From: Dipteris shenzhenensis
Taxonomy: Eukaryota > Polypodiophyta > Polypodiopsida > Gleicheniales
NCBI GenBank assembly: GCA_047967505.1
Contig: CM106539.1
Direction: 5' to 3' (one strand)
Length of the DNA stretch: 64,000 nucleotides
Shown piece after piece: positions 32,976 to 42,400 of this stretch. Positions within the stretch are counted from its first letter, which is position 1. The number at the start of each line of letters is the position of its first letter. The position numbers and the translations under genes were made by a program. The notes beneath the pieces are model-generated. The model did not search any database. It saw only the letters and a program-made list of their open reading frames with translations, and was not told where the DNA came from.

Positions 32976-35900
32976 TTATGTGCGTGGTTGTGTTGTCGGC
33001 TGTGAGAACTCTCGTGGAATTGGTCTAAATATGTCTGGTTGTGGGCAATGTAGTATGCGCAGCCTCGTTCTCTCAGTCACTCTGGACAATATCACGTATG
33101 CCAGGCCAGGGGCAAACACTCCTCGGAATATGAGCAGTGCTTTGTTGGATATGGTTGCGCCTTGGGATTTGTGTCCCGTGATAGCGTATGCTAGGGTCAG
33201 TGGAAATGTGGACTTGTGGAACCATTTTCCATTTATTGCCTTTCGCTGATGCTTCGAGCGTCGTAATGTGAGCACGGCCGCTGTTGTGTCCACGACGACA
33301 GTGATACCGTTGATTTTCCCCCTGCTAGTTGCATTGATGCTCTTGATTTTGCACATTGCTCCATTTGCGGCACCTATTGCGAGGTCGATGTTTTCCGTTA
33401 TCATTGCCTTCGCCCCCACGCAAATTTTTCCTATCTCGTTGAAGCTTTTGTCCTCCAACCATTCTTTGAGAGCTGGTTCGCTCGCGGCGTTACTGTGTAT
33501 TTGAACATGCACAATCGTCTCGGGAGTGTTGAATTTCTCCACAAGCTCATCGTTGAAGGTAGCGACATCGACTCTGTGTGTGCAAATGATGGTTGTTTCG
33601 GCATCAATGAAGTGGCATGCACCTTCCTTGTCGACAATGCACTGTCCCAAACAGTCGGAAATCTCATCAGTTGTGGGCGTCCTGAGTCTTATGGTATGCA
33701 AGAATGCCAGGAACGGCATGTCTCGTGCATGTCGCACCGAGAATTGCATGTGGTACATTTTCGCTGCAGGCCAGTGCGCGGAGGACGTGATGTGGCACGG
33801 CTCGCAGAGATCCTCGCGGTGTTTGCAGACTGGCGGTAATTGTGCCAGGTCTCCAAAAATTATCAGCATTTTGTGTTTGAATGGCTCATGCAATGTGCCA
33901 TTCGTGACATTGACGATTTGTCTTACCACGAGATCGAAAGTCATCCTTGTTAGCATGGACATCTCGTCAATGATGATCGCGTTGGCTTCCTTGATTGCGA
34001 GGTGTCGTTCATCCGTCTCATGGATGTTCAGTGGGTATTGACTGCTGCGCACAGGGATCTTGAATTGGTAGTGTACAGTGGTTGCAATCCCGCTCAGCCG
34101 CGTCGCAGCCGCCCCTGTTGATGCACAGAGTATTGCCGTTTTGTTTTGCGCTACCAGATGCGAAACATAGTATCGTATCAAGAAGCTTTTGCCGCTACCT
34201 GGTGTTCCACAGACAACGTGTAGCCCCGAGCTTGTTGAAGCCAAGCTTTCGAAGACTCTTTGTTGTTCTACTGTCAATGCGGCATTGGCGACGGTGCGAA
34301 ACTCGGCCATTTTTTGCAACATCCTCGCGCGTGTTGGCCCTTCGACGGTTTGCTGGTCGATGTTAGGCGCTTCCATCGGGCAGTCTCGGATGATCGCAAC
34401 CTTTTGCAATATCATATTGATCAACTGGTCCGTGTGGTCAGTCGCTAGCAAGTTCCTTTGCGTGTATTCGGTCACATACATCTCGAGGTCCTCGTTGCTC
34501 AATATGAGGCCGCGCATTTGGCATTCGACAAAGTAGGATCCAGCTGTGTTGGCAGGTGATATGAGCTCCGTTTCATTCCTGAAGCTGAGTTTTCGCAAGA
34601 GCACGTTGTAAAAGTACCCCTCTGGTTGATGTCCAGGGTGGTAGTCAGTGAATCTGACTACTCGCTCACATTTTGCGATCCTGTTGCCGAAGAGGTCAAG
34701 ACCGACCGTTCCACGTTGCGTTTCCTTGGGCTTTCGTATCACATACTGCCTATGGTAATCGTAGAACGTGCTCTCCTCGATGACGCTCGGTCTCCCGCAG
34801 TATATGTCGACCGGGTGCAGGGTGACGTTGTTGTTTCGCGAGACGATGCGCTGTCTTAGAGATGGTGGCGAGGAGTCGACATAGTGAACGGTCTCGCTCC
34901 TTGTGATTATTGGTATCTGCATGCAGTTTAGCGCGGCCTCTGTTGGAGAGGTTGGTTTTGATAGGAGGCTCGCGGCGATGAGTTTCAGCTTTACTTCGTC
35001 GAGATGTTGCAATCCCAAACGTGAGGCGTCTTCTGAACGGATGTTCAGTTTGCCCATTGGTTCAGATTTCATCGCGTACTTGAGGAGGTAGTGAGAGATT
35101 GAAGAGTTTGTCACCCGCTGTATGTTCATGTGCGCACCCCACAACAGTAACACGGAAGGGTGGTAGGGGACGACGTTTCGGTGCGCATGTCCCGGCCGGT
35201 AATACAACCAACGTTGCGTCAGAGGGTCGAGGATGGGTTCATATTCTGGCTGTGTTGCGAAAGGGAAGCCGTGCTTGCAACTGTGGTGTGACGGTCCGAC
35301 ATAGCACGCTTTCCTGCATACGTGCGATTGCTTTCTGAGAACTAGTTCTCGCAGCCTTGTGTTTCGAGGATCCAGGGTCTCGTCCCTGGGGACGTAAGCT
35401 GCAATCTCATTTGCAATTCACCGACGATCATCATGGTGGACCCACAATATGACATGGGCGTGTAGGGAGCCCCTGTTTTGTATCTCATAACGAACGACAT
35501 GGTGTTGTATTCGGCCAAGCAGACCGTCGGATGAAAGCAAATGCTTGCGCATGAACATGTGGAAGCGTGCGTGGAAAAGTGCCACGCATTCAACAGGACA
35601 GTCCTTCCAAGTGAATTGCGCATTATAATGCGTTGCGATGCTCTCGATCACATTAATTTCTTGCCACCGTGTATCGGTGACCTCGTCTGCAGTGAATGTC
35701 AGAAAGAAATCTGGGAGGCCCCAAGCATCGACCATCGTTATGAGGTCCTTCAGTTGCCGTCGATGCCACGATGGGGACCCCGGCATTGTTGATGGCATGC
35801 TGTAGCGAAGCACGTGTCTCATTGCGTCTTCATCGGTCGTGGCAGGGTTGGCTTTCCTATATTGGTCGATGTCTCGTTGCAAGCATGTAGAGTTGCTTGA

Positions 35901-37040
35901 ATTGGCAATCATCACTGCCTGTTTTAACTGGAACATGATCAACAGGTACGGCTTGTAGAGCGTGTAGATAGAGAATAAGGTGCATATTCTCATTTTCACA
36001 TAGTTGCTGAACTGTATGCAGCCATCATAGTAGCCCCGTCCGAAAGGGAACAGGAATGGGAACACTGCTGACTCCATGGTTATGTCAACGCACGCACTGC
36101 CAGCTGCTGCTACTCCGTCGACGTGGAATAAAGCGACCCTCTCTGAAAGCATTTCTGTACCCCGTAGCTGTATGGAGGCAAACTCATGCTTGTCCCTTGC
36201 ATCAAAGGCGCGACGGTTCGCGGGGTCCACCATGTTTTGCAAAAGCAGGAGCTCAGGCTGAGATTCCGCTATTGACATTAACTCGAAGGGAGCTGTCTCA
36301 TCGTGTAGTTCCAAGATACCTGCAATGGTTTGAGGACTCAAGATGCACATACCCATCTTGATGTCCGCACGCTCTGCTAAAGAATTGTACTTGCGCAATA
36401 TTGGATTGTTCTCGATGTTGTATGCGAGCACACTTGACAGCTCGTTCGTCACGATTTCTTGAGCCGAGCTTAGTGGGACGTTTCGCCAAGATATCAGAGG
36501 ATTGTCTAGAAGTGACCTTCGATCGAGTGTGCCACGAGCAATCGCATTTGCAGTCGTGGTAACTGAAATGGATACATCTATGATGCTTAGCAGTTGCGTG
36601 TGGAGGTGGTTTGTTTTAAGCAACTGCCGAGAGTACTGTGGCATCAACCGCACAATGTATCTGCTCCGCTGGGCATCTCGTGTGCAGCTTTGGCATTTCC
36701 AGTAAGTCACTTGCATGCCCATATTCTCGCAGGCATCCAAAAGTATCATGTTTCCGAGTGCGGCGGTGTGGCTTGAGATCCCTATGCCTTGCGAAGAAAC
36801 GATCCTTTGGTTTGCAGACACTAGCGTGGTTATGCCACAGACACCGCAGATTTGAAGGCTAGAGAAAATAGCCGCGCAATTACTAACCCATTGCTTGTAT
36901 CTATCTGCGATGGTCAACCACGATGACGTAGCTGGCCTCAAGGACATCTTTCTTGATGTTATATCAAGTTGAATAGCTCGATCTCTGGCTGCTCTGAGCG
37001 TTGACGAATGGTCATGTTCGAAGGAGTTTCCGGTGGTCAT
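32976..37040 (-). pseudogene. Helitron Rep (HUH)-PIF1 helicase, one internal TGA
   Basis: Single frame of 1355 codons interrupted once, by TGA at 35418-35420. N-terminal part: CX2C pairs at C65/C68 and C116/C119, then the Helitron-like domain with FLTFTADEVTDTRWQE and RGSLHAHVILWV, the H-x-H (H527, H529) metal site of rolling-circle initiators. After the TGA come VCRKACYV and CKHGFPF, then ISHYLLKYAMK, whose two tyrosines fit the Rep Y2 motif. The PIF1-like helicase (superfamily 1B) follows: Walker A CGTPGSGKS near 34183, Walker B IIIDEMSML, GDLAQLPPV and YAITGHKSQGATI. The conserved INEIVAVIP-like block lies directly after the TGA, so it is a simple nonsense change, not a domain boundary. 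This copy is probably inactive unless the stop is a sequencing error or is read through. Confidence 0.9.
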
Positions 37041-37122
37041 TTCTACATCGTGACATGAATCGATGTCTTATGTTCGGGTTTAAACACCTACATGGATTAA
37101 TAATAAAAACCATCCGAAACTT

Positions 37123-37344
37123 TGCTACAATTTCACTCACGTGGTTTTGTCTAAACGCAACAGGAAAAACAAAATGGACTGAACATCTATCTTTAGAAGG
37201 TGAAAGAATTGATAAAATAAATTGAATCAAGCATGCTACAATTTCACTCACGTGGTTTTGTCTAAATGCAACAGGAAAAACAAAATGGACTGAACCTCTA
37301 TCTTTAGAAGGTGAAAGAATTGATAAAATAAATCGAATCAAGCA
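37123..37344 (-). repeat. 111-bp tandem duplication upstream of the replicase
   Basis: Two almost identical 111-bp units (37123-37233, 37234-37344), each with 'acaatttcactcacgtggtt' and 'tctttagaaggtgaaagaat'; they differ at about three bases. The unit is a multiple of 3 and open in one minus-strand frame, but it does not resemble a known domain. Position suggests 5' untranslated or promoter sequence of the replicase. Confidence 0.85.
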
Positions 37345-38382
37345 AATACATTTTGTTGTGCGTACCTTTAGGAGAAGAGACTCATTTGGAGGCTGCAAAC
37401 ATCTCGAAAACAGAAGTGTTGCAGACATGATTAGTATGTTGGTCGAACCAAGCAAATGTAATGTTCCCTTGCGGAAACAGAATGTGCGAAGAAGTGTGCG
37501 TGCTCAAGATGAGGAGTAAAAAAAAAAAAACCATACGTAATGTATGGTGGAGAGCCGGCACATGTCTCTCCAAAAATTTTATATCATAGGGGAACGTGCC
37601 ATCCCCCCGTTTCGAATAGTCACCTCCAGTGTTGGAGGTGTAGCGCATTAATGCGGACCATAGCAACAAATGGTGCAGATATGTTTCAGAATTGAAATGA
37701 CCATACATGCTACTTACGTGGAGTATCCTTTGTGATGTCAACAACTCGAGGAGAAGTCACCTATTTCTTTGTTGGAATGTTGGAATCTGAAAAACAATCA
37801 TGATTAGTCAATATTAATTCATTGAGATGAAGTACATCTCGCAATAGGAATCTGAGAAAAAAAAAAAGATTTGTTTGTGGTTTTTCTGCAGCTCATCCGC
37901 GAGACGAAAGCGATCGAACAATTCCAATGGACGGGAGCGATTGGATAGAGTTAAAAATTTCAAGGACAAGTTTCAGTACATAACAAAATAAAGGACATGT
38001 AAGAAAAAGCTGCGACATGTGTCTTTGCGACGACCTATGGAGCTTAGGACAACAATTTACACAACTCGACGTTCTTGCAAATCCTCTCTCTGTCAGTGAT
38101 GCTATGCATGCATAATTGGTTCTTGGATAGTCGAGTGATCACATGTAGCTACTTTATTAGTATGCACCTATCAATAATTGATGAGCGGCCATGGCATCTT
38201 CCGTTCATGTTTGACACAGATCATAATAAGTTGATACATGCCGGACTTTCGTGGATCAGGATCCAGATTAGTTCCACGGGCTCTGGTGCAGTGCCCGGCG
38301 ATGCGCTCGAAAGCCCGAGTGGGCCATGTATCCCCTTGGACAATTCTGAAGAGGGCTTAAAAATGAGAATGGAGGATTTAAG
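37345..38382. other. Non-coding stretch between Helitron and GH17 fragment
   Basis: No gene recognised. A poly-A run (37507-37520) is followed by the small hairpin CCATAC-gtaat-GTATGG. A second A run lies at 37858-37869. The left end of the Helitron should fall somewhere here or beyond. Confidence 0.4.
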
Positions 38383-38775
38383 CCCCTTGCACCTGGTTCA
38401 TTGGCATCACCCTTTGTGGGCCATGTATCCCCTTGCACCTGGTTCATTGGCATCACCCTTTGTGGGCCAGGCAGTCTCACTAACGATCACACTCAGTTCC
38501 AGGTGCCCACTCCCTTCGATGGCAAAGTAGAGGGCATCCAACTGTGCACCAAAAAGACTAGTATATTGCAAGTTTGTATTGGGATCAACCACAAGCGATT
38601 TGAACTCAAAAAGAGCGTAGTCCAGGGGCAATGTGGCTGGATCAGCAGTGTACGCCAGGTAAGGGTAAGCGTTGATCATGAGAACAGACCCAATGGATGC
38701 CAAGTAGTCCAGCAATGGCTTCATGAAAGAGGTGGCAAAGCTCTGGTTGAAGCCAGCATAACAGTTTCTAAGCAA
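38383..38775 (-). pseudogene. GH17 endo-1,3-beta-glucanase fragment
   Basis: The minus-strand frame reads FMKPLLDYLASIGSVLMINA, then YPYLAY, DYALF, VVDPNTNLQYTSLFGAQLDA and ELSVIVSETAWPTKGDANEP, the core of glycoside hydrolase family 17, enzymes that cleave 1,3-beta-glucan (callose). The catalytic glutamate of the signature is present; the following glycine is alanine. Only about 120 of the usual 300 or more residues remain. Downstream the frame is wrecked by a 46-bp tandem duplication (38383-38428, 38429-38474). It has no start and no signal peptide. Confidence 0.85.
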
Positions 38776-38872
38776 TCATCTTGCGGCTAAATGACCATGA
38801 GCTTGTTAAGGAAAGGCCAGATTACGCAACTATTATGAAGAAGAACTACGTACAAATACCCATCATCTTGCT

Positions 38873-39140
38873 CAACACTCGGGCAAGTCTTCGTGTTCAC
38901 AATTCGGCACAAGGAAAATCTAGTCGCCTATCTTCCTGGAGTGATTTTGATTGGATCTTATTGCCCAAGAGATGCTTTTTAGCCCATGCTTCTTGCTACA
39001 GTAGGAGCAACACTCGGGCAAGTCTTCATGTTCACAATTCGGCACAAGGAAAATCTAGTCACCTATCTTCCTGGAGGGATTTTGATTGGATCTTGCTGCC
39101 CAGGAGATGCTTTTCAGCCCATGCTCCTGCCCAGGAGACT
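38873..39140 (+). repeat. 135-bp tandem duplication
   Basis: Copies at 38873-39007 and 39008 to about 39140 share 'caacactcgggcaagtcttc', 'cacaattcggcacaaggaaa' and 'gatgctttt.agcccatgct'. The unit is open in more than one frame, but I recognised no protein. Confidence 0.88.
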
Positions 39141-39154
39141 TTGGGGGTGGAGGG

Positions 39155-39172
39155 AAAATGCGATAGCATTTT
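39155..39172 (+). repeat. Small perfect hairpin
   Basis: AAAATGC-GATA-GCATTTT, a 7-bp stem with a 4-base loop. Related hairpins lie at 39203-39224 (GAAAAA...TTTTTC), about 40637-40655 and 40731-40749. Confidence 0.8.
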
Positions 39173-40730
39173 TGTACTCGGTTAGCTCCCGTCAACCGGG
39201 AAGAAAAATGCGCATAGCTTTTTCGCACGCGGCTCAGAATGGGCCAACCAAGGCGCGGTTCCGATAGGAACCCAGGAAAGGACAAGGTAAGCGCGGCAAG
39301 CGCTCCTTTACCTCATTCCGGGATAACCTTCGGAGCGCACAAAAGAAAAGCGCCTCCTCGCCTCCGGCCCAATAATGATCGGATTTATATCTCCCCGAAG
39401 TAGAAAATGAGCCTAAAGATTCTTTTGAGAGGGACTCAATTATGAACAAGAAAACATTGGTGGGAGGGGGGGGGTTCATTAAGCCCCTCCCCCGAGGCAA
39501 AAACCTACTCCAGTCTAGCCTATTTGTTTTCGAGTAATATTGAACATTTCTGTTAGGTAAGGGAAGAGCCGGAACCAGCCAACCAAGAAGGGGGGGTGTC
39601 CCGCAAGGGCCACCCGAAAGGATCTAAAGCCTCTTCTGTGATGCTATAAAGTGTGAACCAACCCCCGCAGTATAAAGAGCAAAATAGTAAAACATGATTG
39701 AGGAAGACCTCTCGGGACTTGCAAAGCTGACCAGCTACCAACACGACTTGTTTATGCCTATCGAAGAACCTTTTGATGCTAATTCGCGGGAAACTATACG
39801 AGACATACAAGATAACTAATATACGAAACGAAAGCGACCGGTGGAAATACGTCAGTTTCTTACTCATGTAAATGAACTATTTCTTGGCAACTTAGACGAC
39901 TTGTTTAGAGTTTTGTTTCGCACCCGACCAGAAGGAATTATATCTTAACAAATGGCTTTATGGAGCATTCGTTTTAATTCATATTTAGCCGCAAGCTTTC
40001 ATAGGTTCTGATCTCATATATTCTTATTAGACACCCATATAACTTCCTTCAATGACATATGACTAAACCTTGACATATAACTCAACCCTTTTTTGCGACC
40101 TTTCCACTCACCTTCCCCATATTTCCGAAATTTCGTACGTTTTGGATATAGCACTTGAAATGAGTCCCTTTTTGAATTCGGAATATGAGATCCACACTTC
40201 GTATCCTGAGATCTTTTTGTACAAATGGCTAGGCTCGTCTCGTCTTCGTATGCCCTACTCCCCCCCGTTCCGGGTCCGATGGAAACCGATTTGACTATGT
40301 AGTAGTCGTTTGGTTATGTCAAGGGGTGAGTGCTGTGTTGAGCTCTGTATCACAAGCATAGCATTTGGCTACCCATATCCACGCGGTTGAGGGCCTAGCG
40401 GACTGCGTGCGGGCTTTTCTTTCACTCATCAGCGAGTGCGTCCGCTTCTGGAGCGGAGGGCCCGGCGGCCTCTGAGTCTGTGTCGCCAGCTTGTTGACGA
40501 AACCGGCGACGTGAAGCATATCGAGGTATATAAAAGCCATATACCAATTATATCGCGGGGGGAGCCTTAGAGGGGACGGGGCGATTTCGCGTGGTAAGGG
40601 TCCCCGGAAGGCGAGGGTTGTCATTCTTTCCTTTCGAAAACGCGAAGCTTTTTCTCCAAAATGCCCAGGGCGCCAAAAAATCACTCTGTGCGCTCTCCCA
40701 ATCAAACGTGGGTCGAAGGCTCGGAAAGAA

Positions 40731-40749
40731 GAAAACGCGGAGCGTTTTC
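40731..40749 (+). repeat. Small perfect hairpin
   Basis: GAAAACGC-GGA-GCGTTTTC, an 8-bp stem with a 3-base loop, in a tract that also carries three relatives. All share A-run/GC/T-run architecture. Confidence 0.85.
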
Positions 40750-40778
40750 AGTCAAAGCCTTCGGCCTTGGCTCACTGA

Positions 40779-41030
40779 CAAGCAAAAGTGAAAGCGGATG
40801 AGATCCGCGTGAATGGACTCACGCAAATTGGAGGGGGAGAAGCGGGATCTCGTTGATGCGGCTGATGAAGATCCAAAAAGATTGGAGGATAGTAAAAATT
40901 ATACTATTCGTTTTGAAAAACAACGGGCAATTGAACAGGTTCGCCAGCAAGTCTCTCGCCTTGCCTCAGAAAGAGCTCCGGAGAGTCCGAATAGTCGTTT
41001 AGATGGCGAATTGCATTTGCGCATGAACCG
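40779..41030 (+). pseudogene. atpF: Plastid atpF C-terminal fragment (nuclear or mitochondrial copy)
   Basis: Encodes the C-terminal half of ATP synthase subunit b of the plastid: [20 protein letters not shown], then [20 protein letters not shown] and ELHLRM. In the plastid this subunit is the peripheral stalk of the CF1Fo ATP synthase. The usual M after LTQ is lost to a one-base insertion ('caaattgg'), and ALERALE reads SERAPES. This is plastid-derived DNA that has decayed outside the plastid. Confidence 0.85.
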
Positions 41031-41052
41031 GAGATATATAATCTACTTTCAT

Positions 41053-41405
41053 TGACCAATCTACTGGAGAATTGTAAGGGAACAATCTTGAGTACTATTC
41101 GTGACGCGGAGGAACGTTATAAAGAGGCTACCGAAAAACTCAAGCAGGCTCGGACTCGTTTGCAACAAGCAAAAGTGAAAGCGGATGAGATCCGCGTGAA
41201 TGGACTCACGCAAATGGAGGGGGAGAAGCGGGATCTCGTTGATGCCTCAGAAAGAGCTCCGGAGAGTCCGAAGAATAGTCGTCTAACCACGAGCAACGTC
41301 AGGGATTTGAGCGGGCAATTGAACAGGTTCGCCAGCAAGTCTCTCGCCTTGCCTCAGAAAGAGCTCCGGAGAGTCCGAAGAATAGTCGTCTAACCACGAG
41401 CAACG
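41053..41405 (+). pseudogene. atpF: Plastid atpF middle fragment with internal duplications
   Basis: Begins at the atpF exon-2 start region ([20 protein letters not shown]) and continues [20 protein letters not shown] and [20 protein letters not shown], so it lies after the C-terminal fragment, the reverse of gene order. A segment running from 'cctcagaaagagctccggag' to 'cgagcaacgtcag' occurs twice (about 41246 and 41352), and segments of 40960-40990 recur. The order shows rearrangement rather than simple insertion of a plastid stretch. Confidence 0.85.
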
Positions 41406-41729
41406 TCAGAGTGCAGCTTTCCTGGATTTTTGGCGCAAGCAAAAGCACTACTCTCTAGATCGTGACTGCGCAGTTCTGAAATCAGCTGGCTAAGCTCGAA
41501 AGTGACGGGGGAGGCTATTTTTTTGAACATGATGCAATAACATTAGCTGTCAACCTATTAATGGCTCCAACAAATTAAGAAAAGCACATCTATTAAAGGC
41601 TTCCTACATCTCACGGTTCCTTTGAAGCCACTTGGCTGCCTAGGATTTGAGATTTCTGAAAATCGTCCTAGTGCTGGCCAAGTAATCATTGAGTAGGGAT
41701 GGTTTTGCTTGCTTCGTAAGGGGGACAAG

Positions 41730-42400
41730 TCAAACATTAGCTAGTGGAGATTGATCATCTTACTAGATACCACATACAAGATGTTAGTTAAGGTCTTGAG
41801 CTTGGAGTTGAGACCCCACCTTTCAAACATTAGAGGTTTCGTTTAGGAGCATAACATTCGGTGGATTCAATTGGTAGGAGTTGTTGAATCGGATTTCGTA
41901 GATGACACGGCCCTGTATGTGAAGGGATTGGCAGCGAGCCTTCAGATGGTGAGGCTAGCCTTGGTAGAGGCGGTATGAGATTGGGGGGATTGCCTTTAGC
42001 TTTCGGTAAGATTTCGAGGTGACAAACAGGTATCTTGATTGCTAGGTGGGTATTGAAATTTCAGCATAGTAGCAGATCGCCTCGGTTCTAGAGTGTTTGG
42101 TGCAAGCTTTTGTATTGGAGCTCGGCCAAACTCTCCCTAGCAGGCGGAGCTTTAGTGGCAAATCATGCCCTTCTAGCCATGGCTTCGTATATAGTCTCCT
42201 ATTGGTGCTTCCATAGGGGGTGCATGGACAGCTTAGGCGTTTGGTGCACAACTTTTTGTGGGCTAGGTAAATGGTACAAGGAATACCAAGGTTAGCTAAG
42301 GTTGCATGGCAAACAGTGATCATGCCTCAAGCATGCGCAAGTTTGGGCATCATTTATCCGAAGATGCAGAGCAAAGCTCTCTTGATGCGTAGCTTGTACA
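41730..42400 (+). pseudogene. LINE (non-LTR retrotransposon) reverse transcriptase relic
   Basis: Readable pieces in order: DTTYKMLVKVLSLELRPHLS (near 41770-41830), VDDTALYVKGLAASLQMVRL (near 41900-41960; the YADD-box region), YWSSAKLSLAGGALVANHAL (42113-42172), and AKVAWQTVIMPQ with SLGIIYPKMQSKALLMR (to about 42390). Most of the palm between the first two blocks is missing, so an internal deletion occurred. Stops are present. No poly-A tail or 5' end was identified. Confidence 0.75.

Larger units (their letters stand above)
31206..37345 (-). mobile_element. Helitron, termini not established
   Basis: Defined by the Rep-helicase gene and the GIY-YIG gene downstream of it on the same strand. 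A CTAG preceded on the + strand by A (31206-31209), with a CCAGCTGG palindrome 9 bp inside, is a possible CTRR terminus, but the palindrome is shorter than usual Helitron 3' hairpins. No 5' TC end could be chosen. The block is richer in GC and CpG than its flanks. The element could extend further left of the replicase and include the gene debris at 38.4-41.4 kb; this was not resolved. Confidence 0.6.
39141..40778. other. GC-rich tract of probable organelle origin, with small hairpins
   Basis: Composition and style (GC-rich blocks, short perfect hairpins, no transposon frames) differ from the neighbouring DNA, and the tract runs directly into plastid atpF fragments. Open frames at 39553-39867 (minus), 40070-40294 (plus) and 40319-40705 (minus) resemble nothing I can name with confidence. 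Organelle origin is an inference from contiguity and the hairpin style. Confidence 0.4.

Noticed and set aside
35395-35417. A 23-base GT...AG 'intron' that would skip the region of the replicase TGA
   Set aside because: Far below the size plant introns need, and the sequence it would remove encodes conserved Rep residues (ANEIAA).
39553-40705. Specific mitochondrial gene assignments for the frames in the GC-rich tract
   Set aside because: I compared them from memory with mttB, ccm, nad and rps genes and found no match good enough to report.
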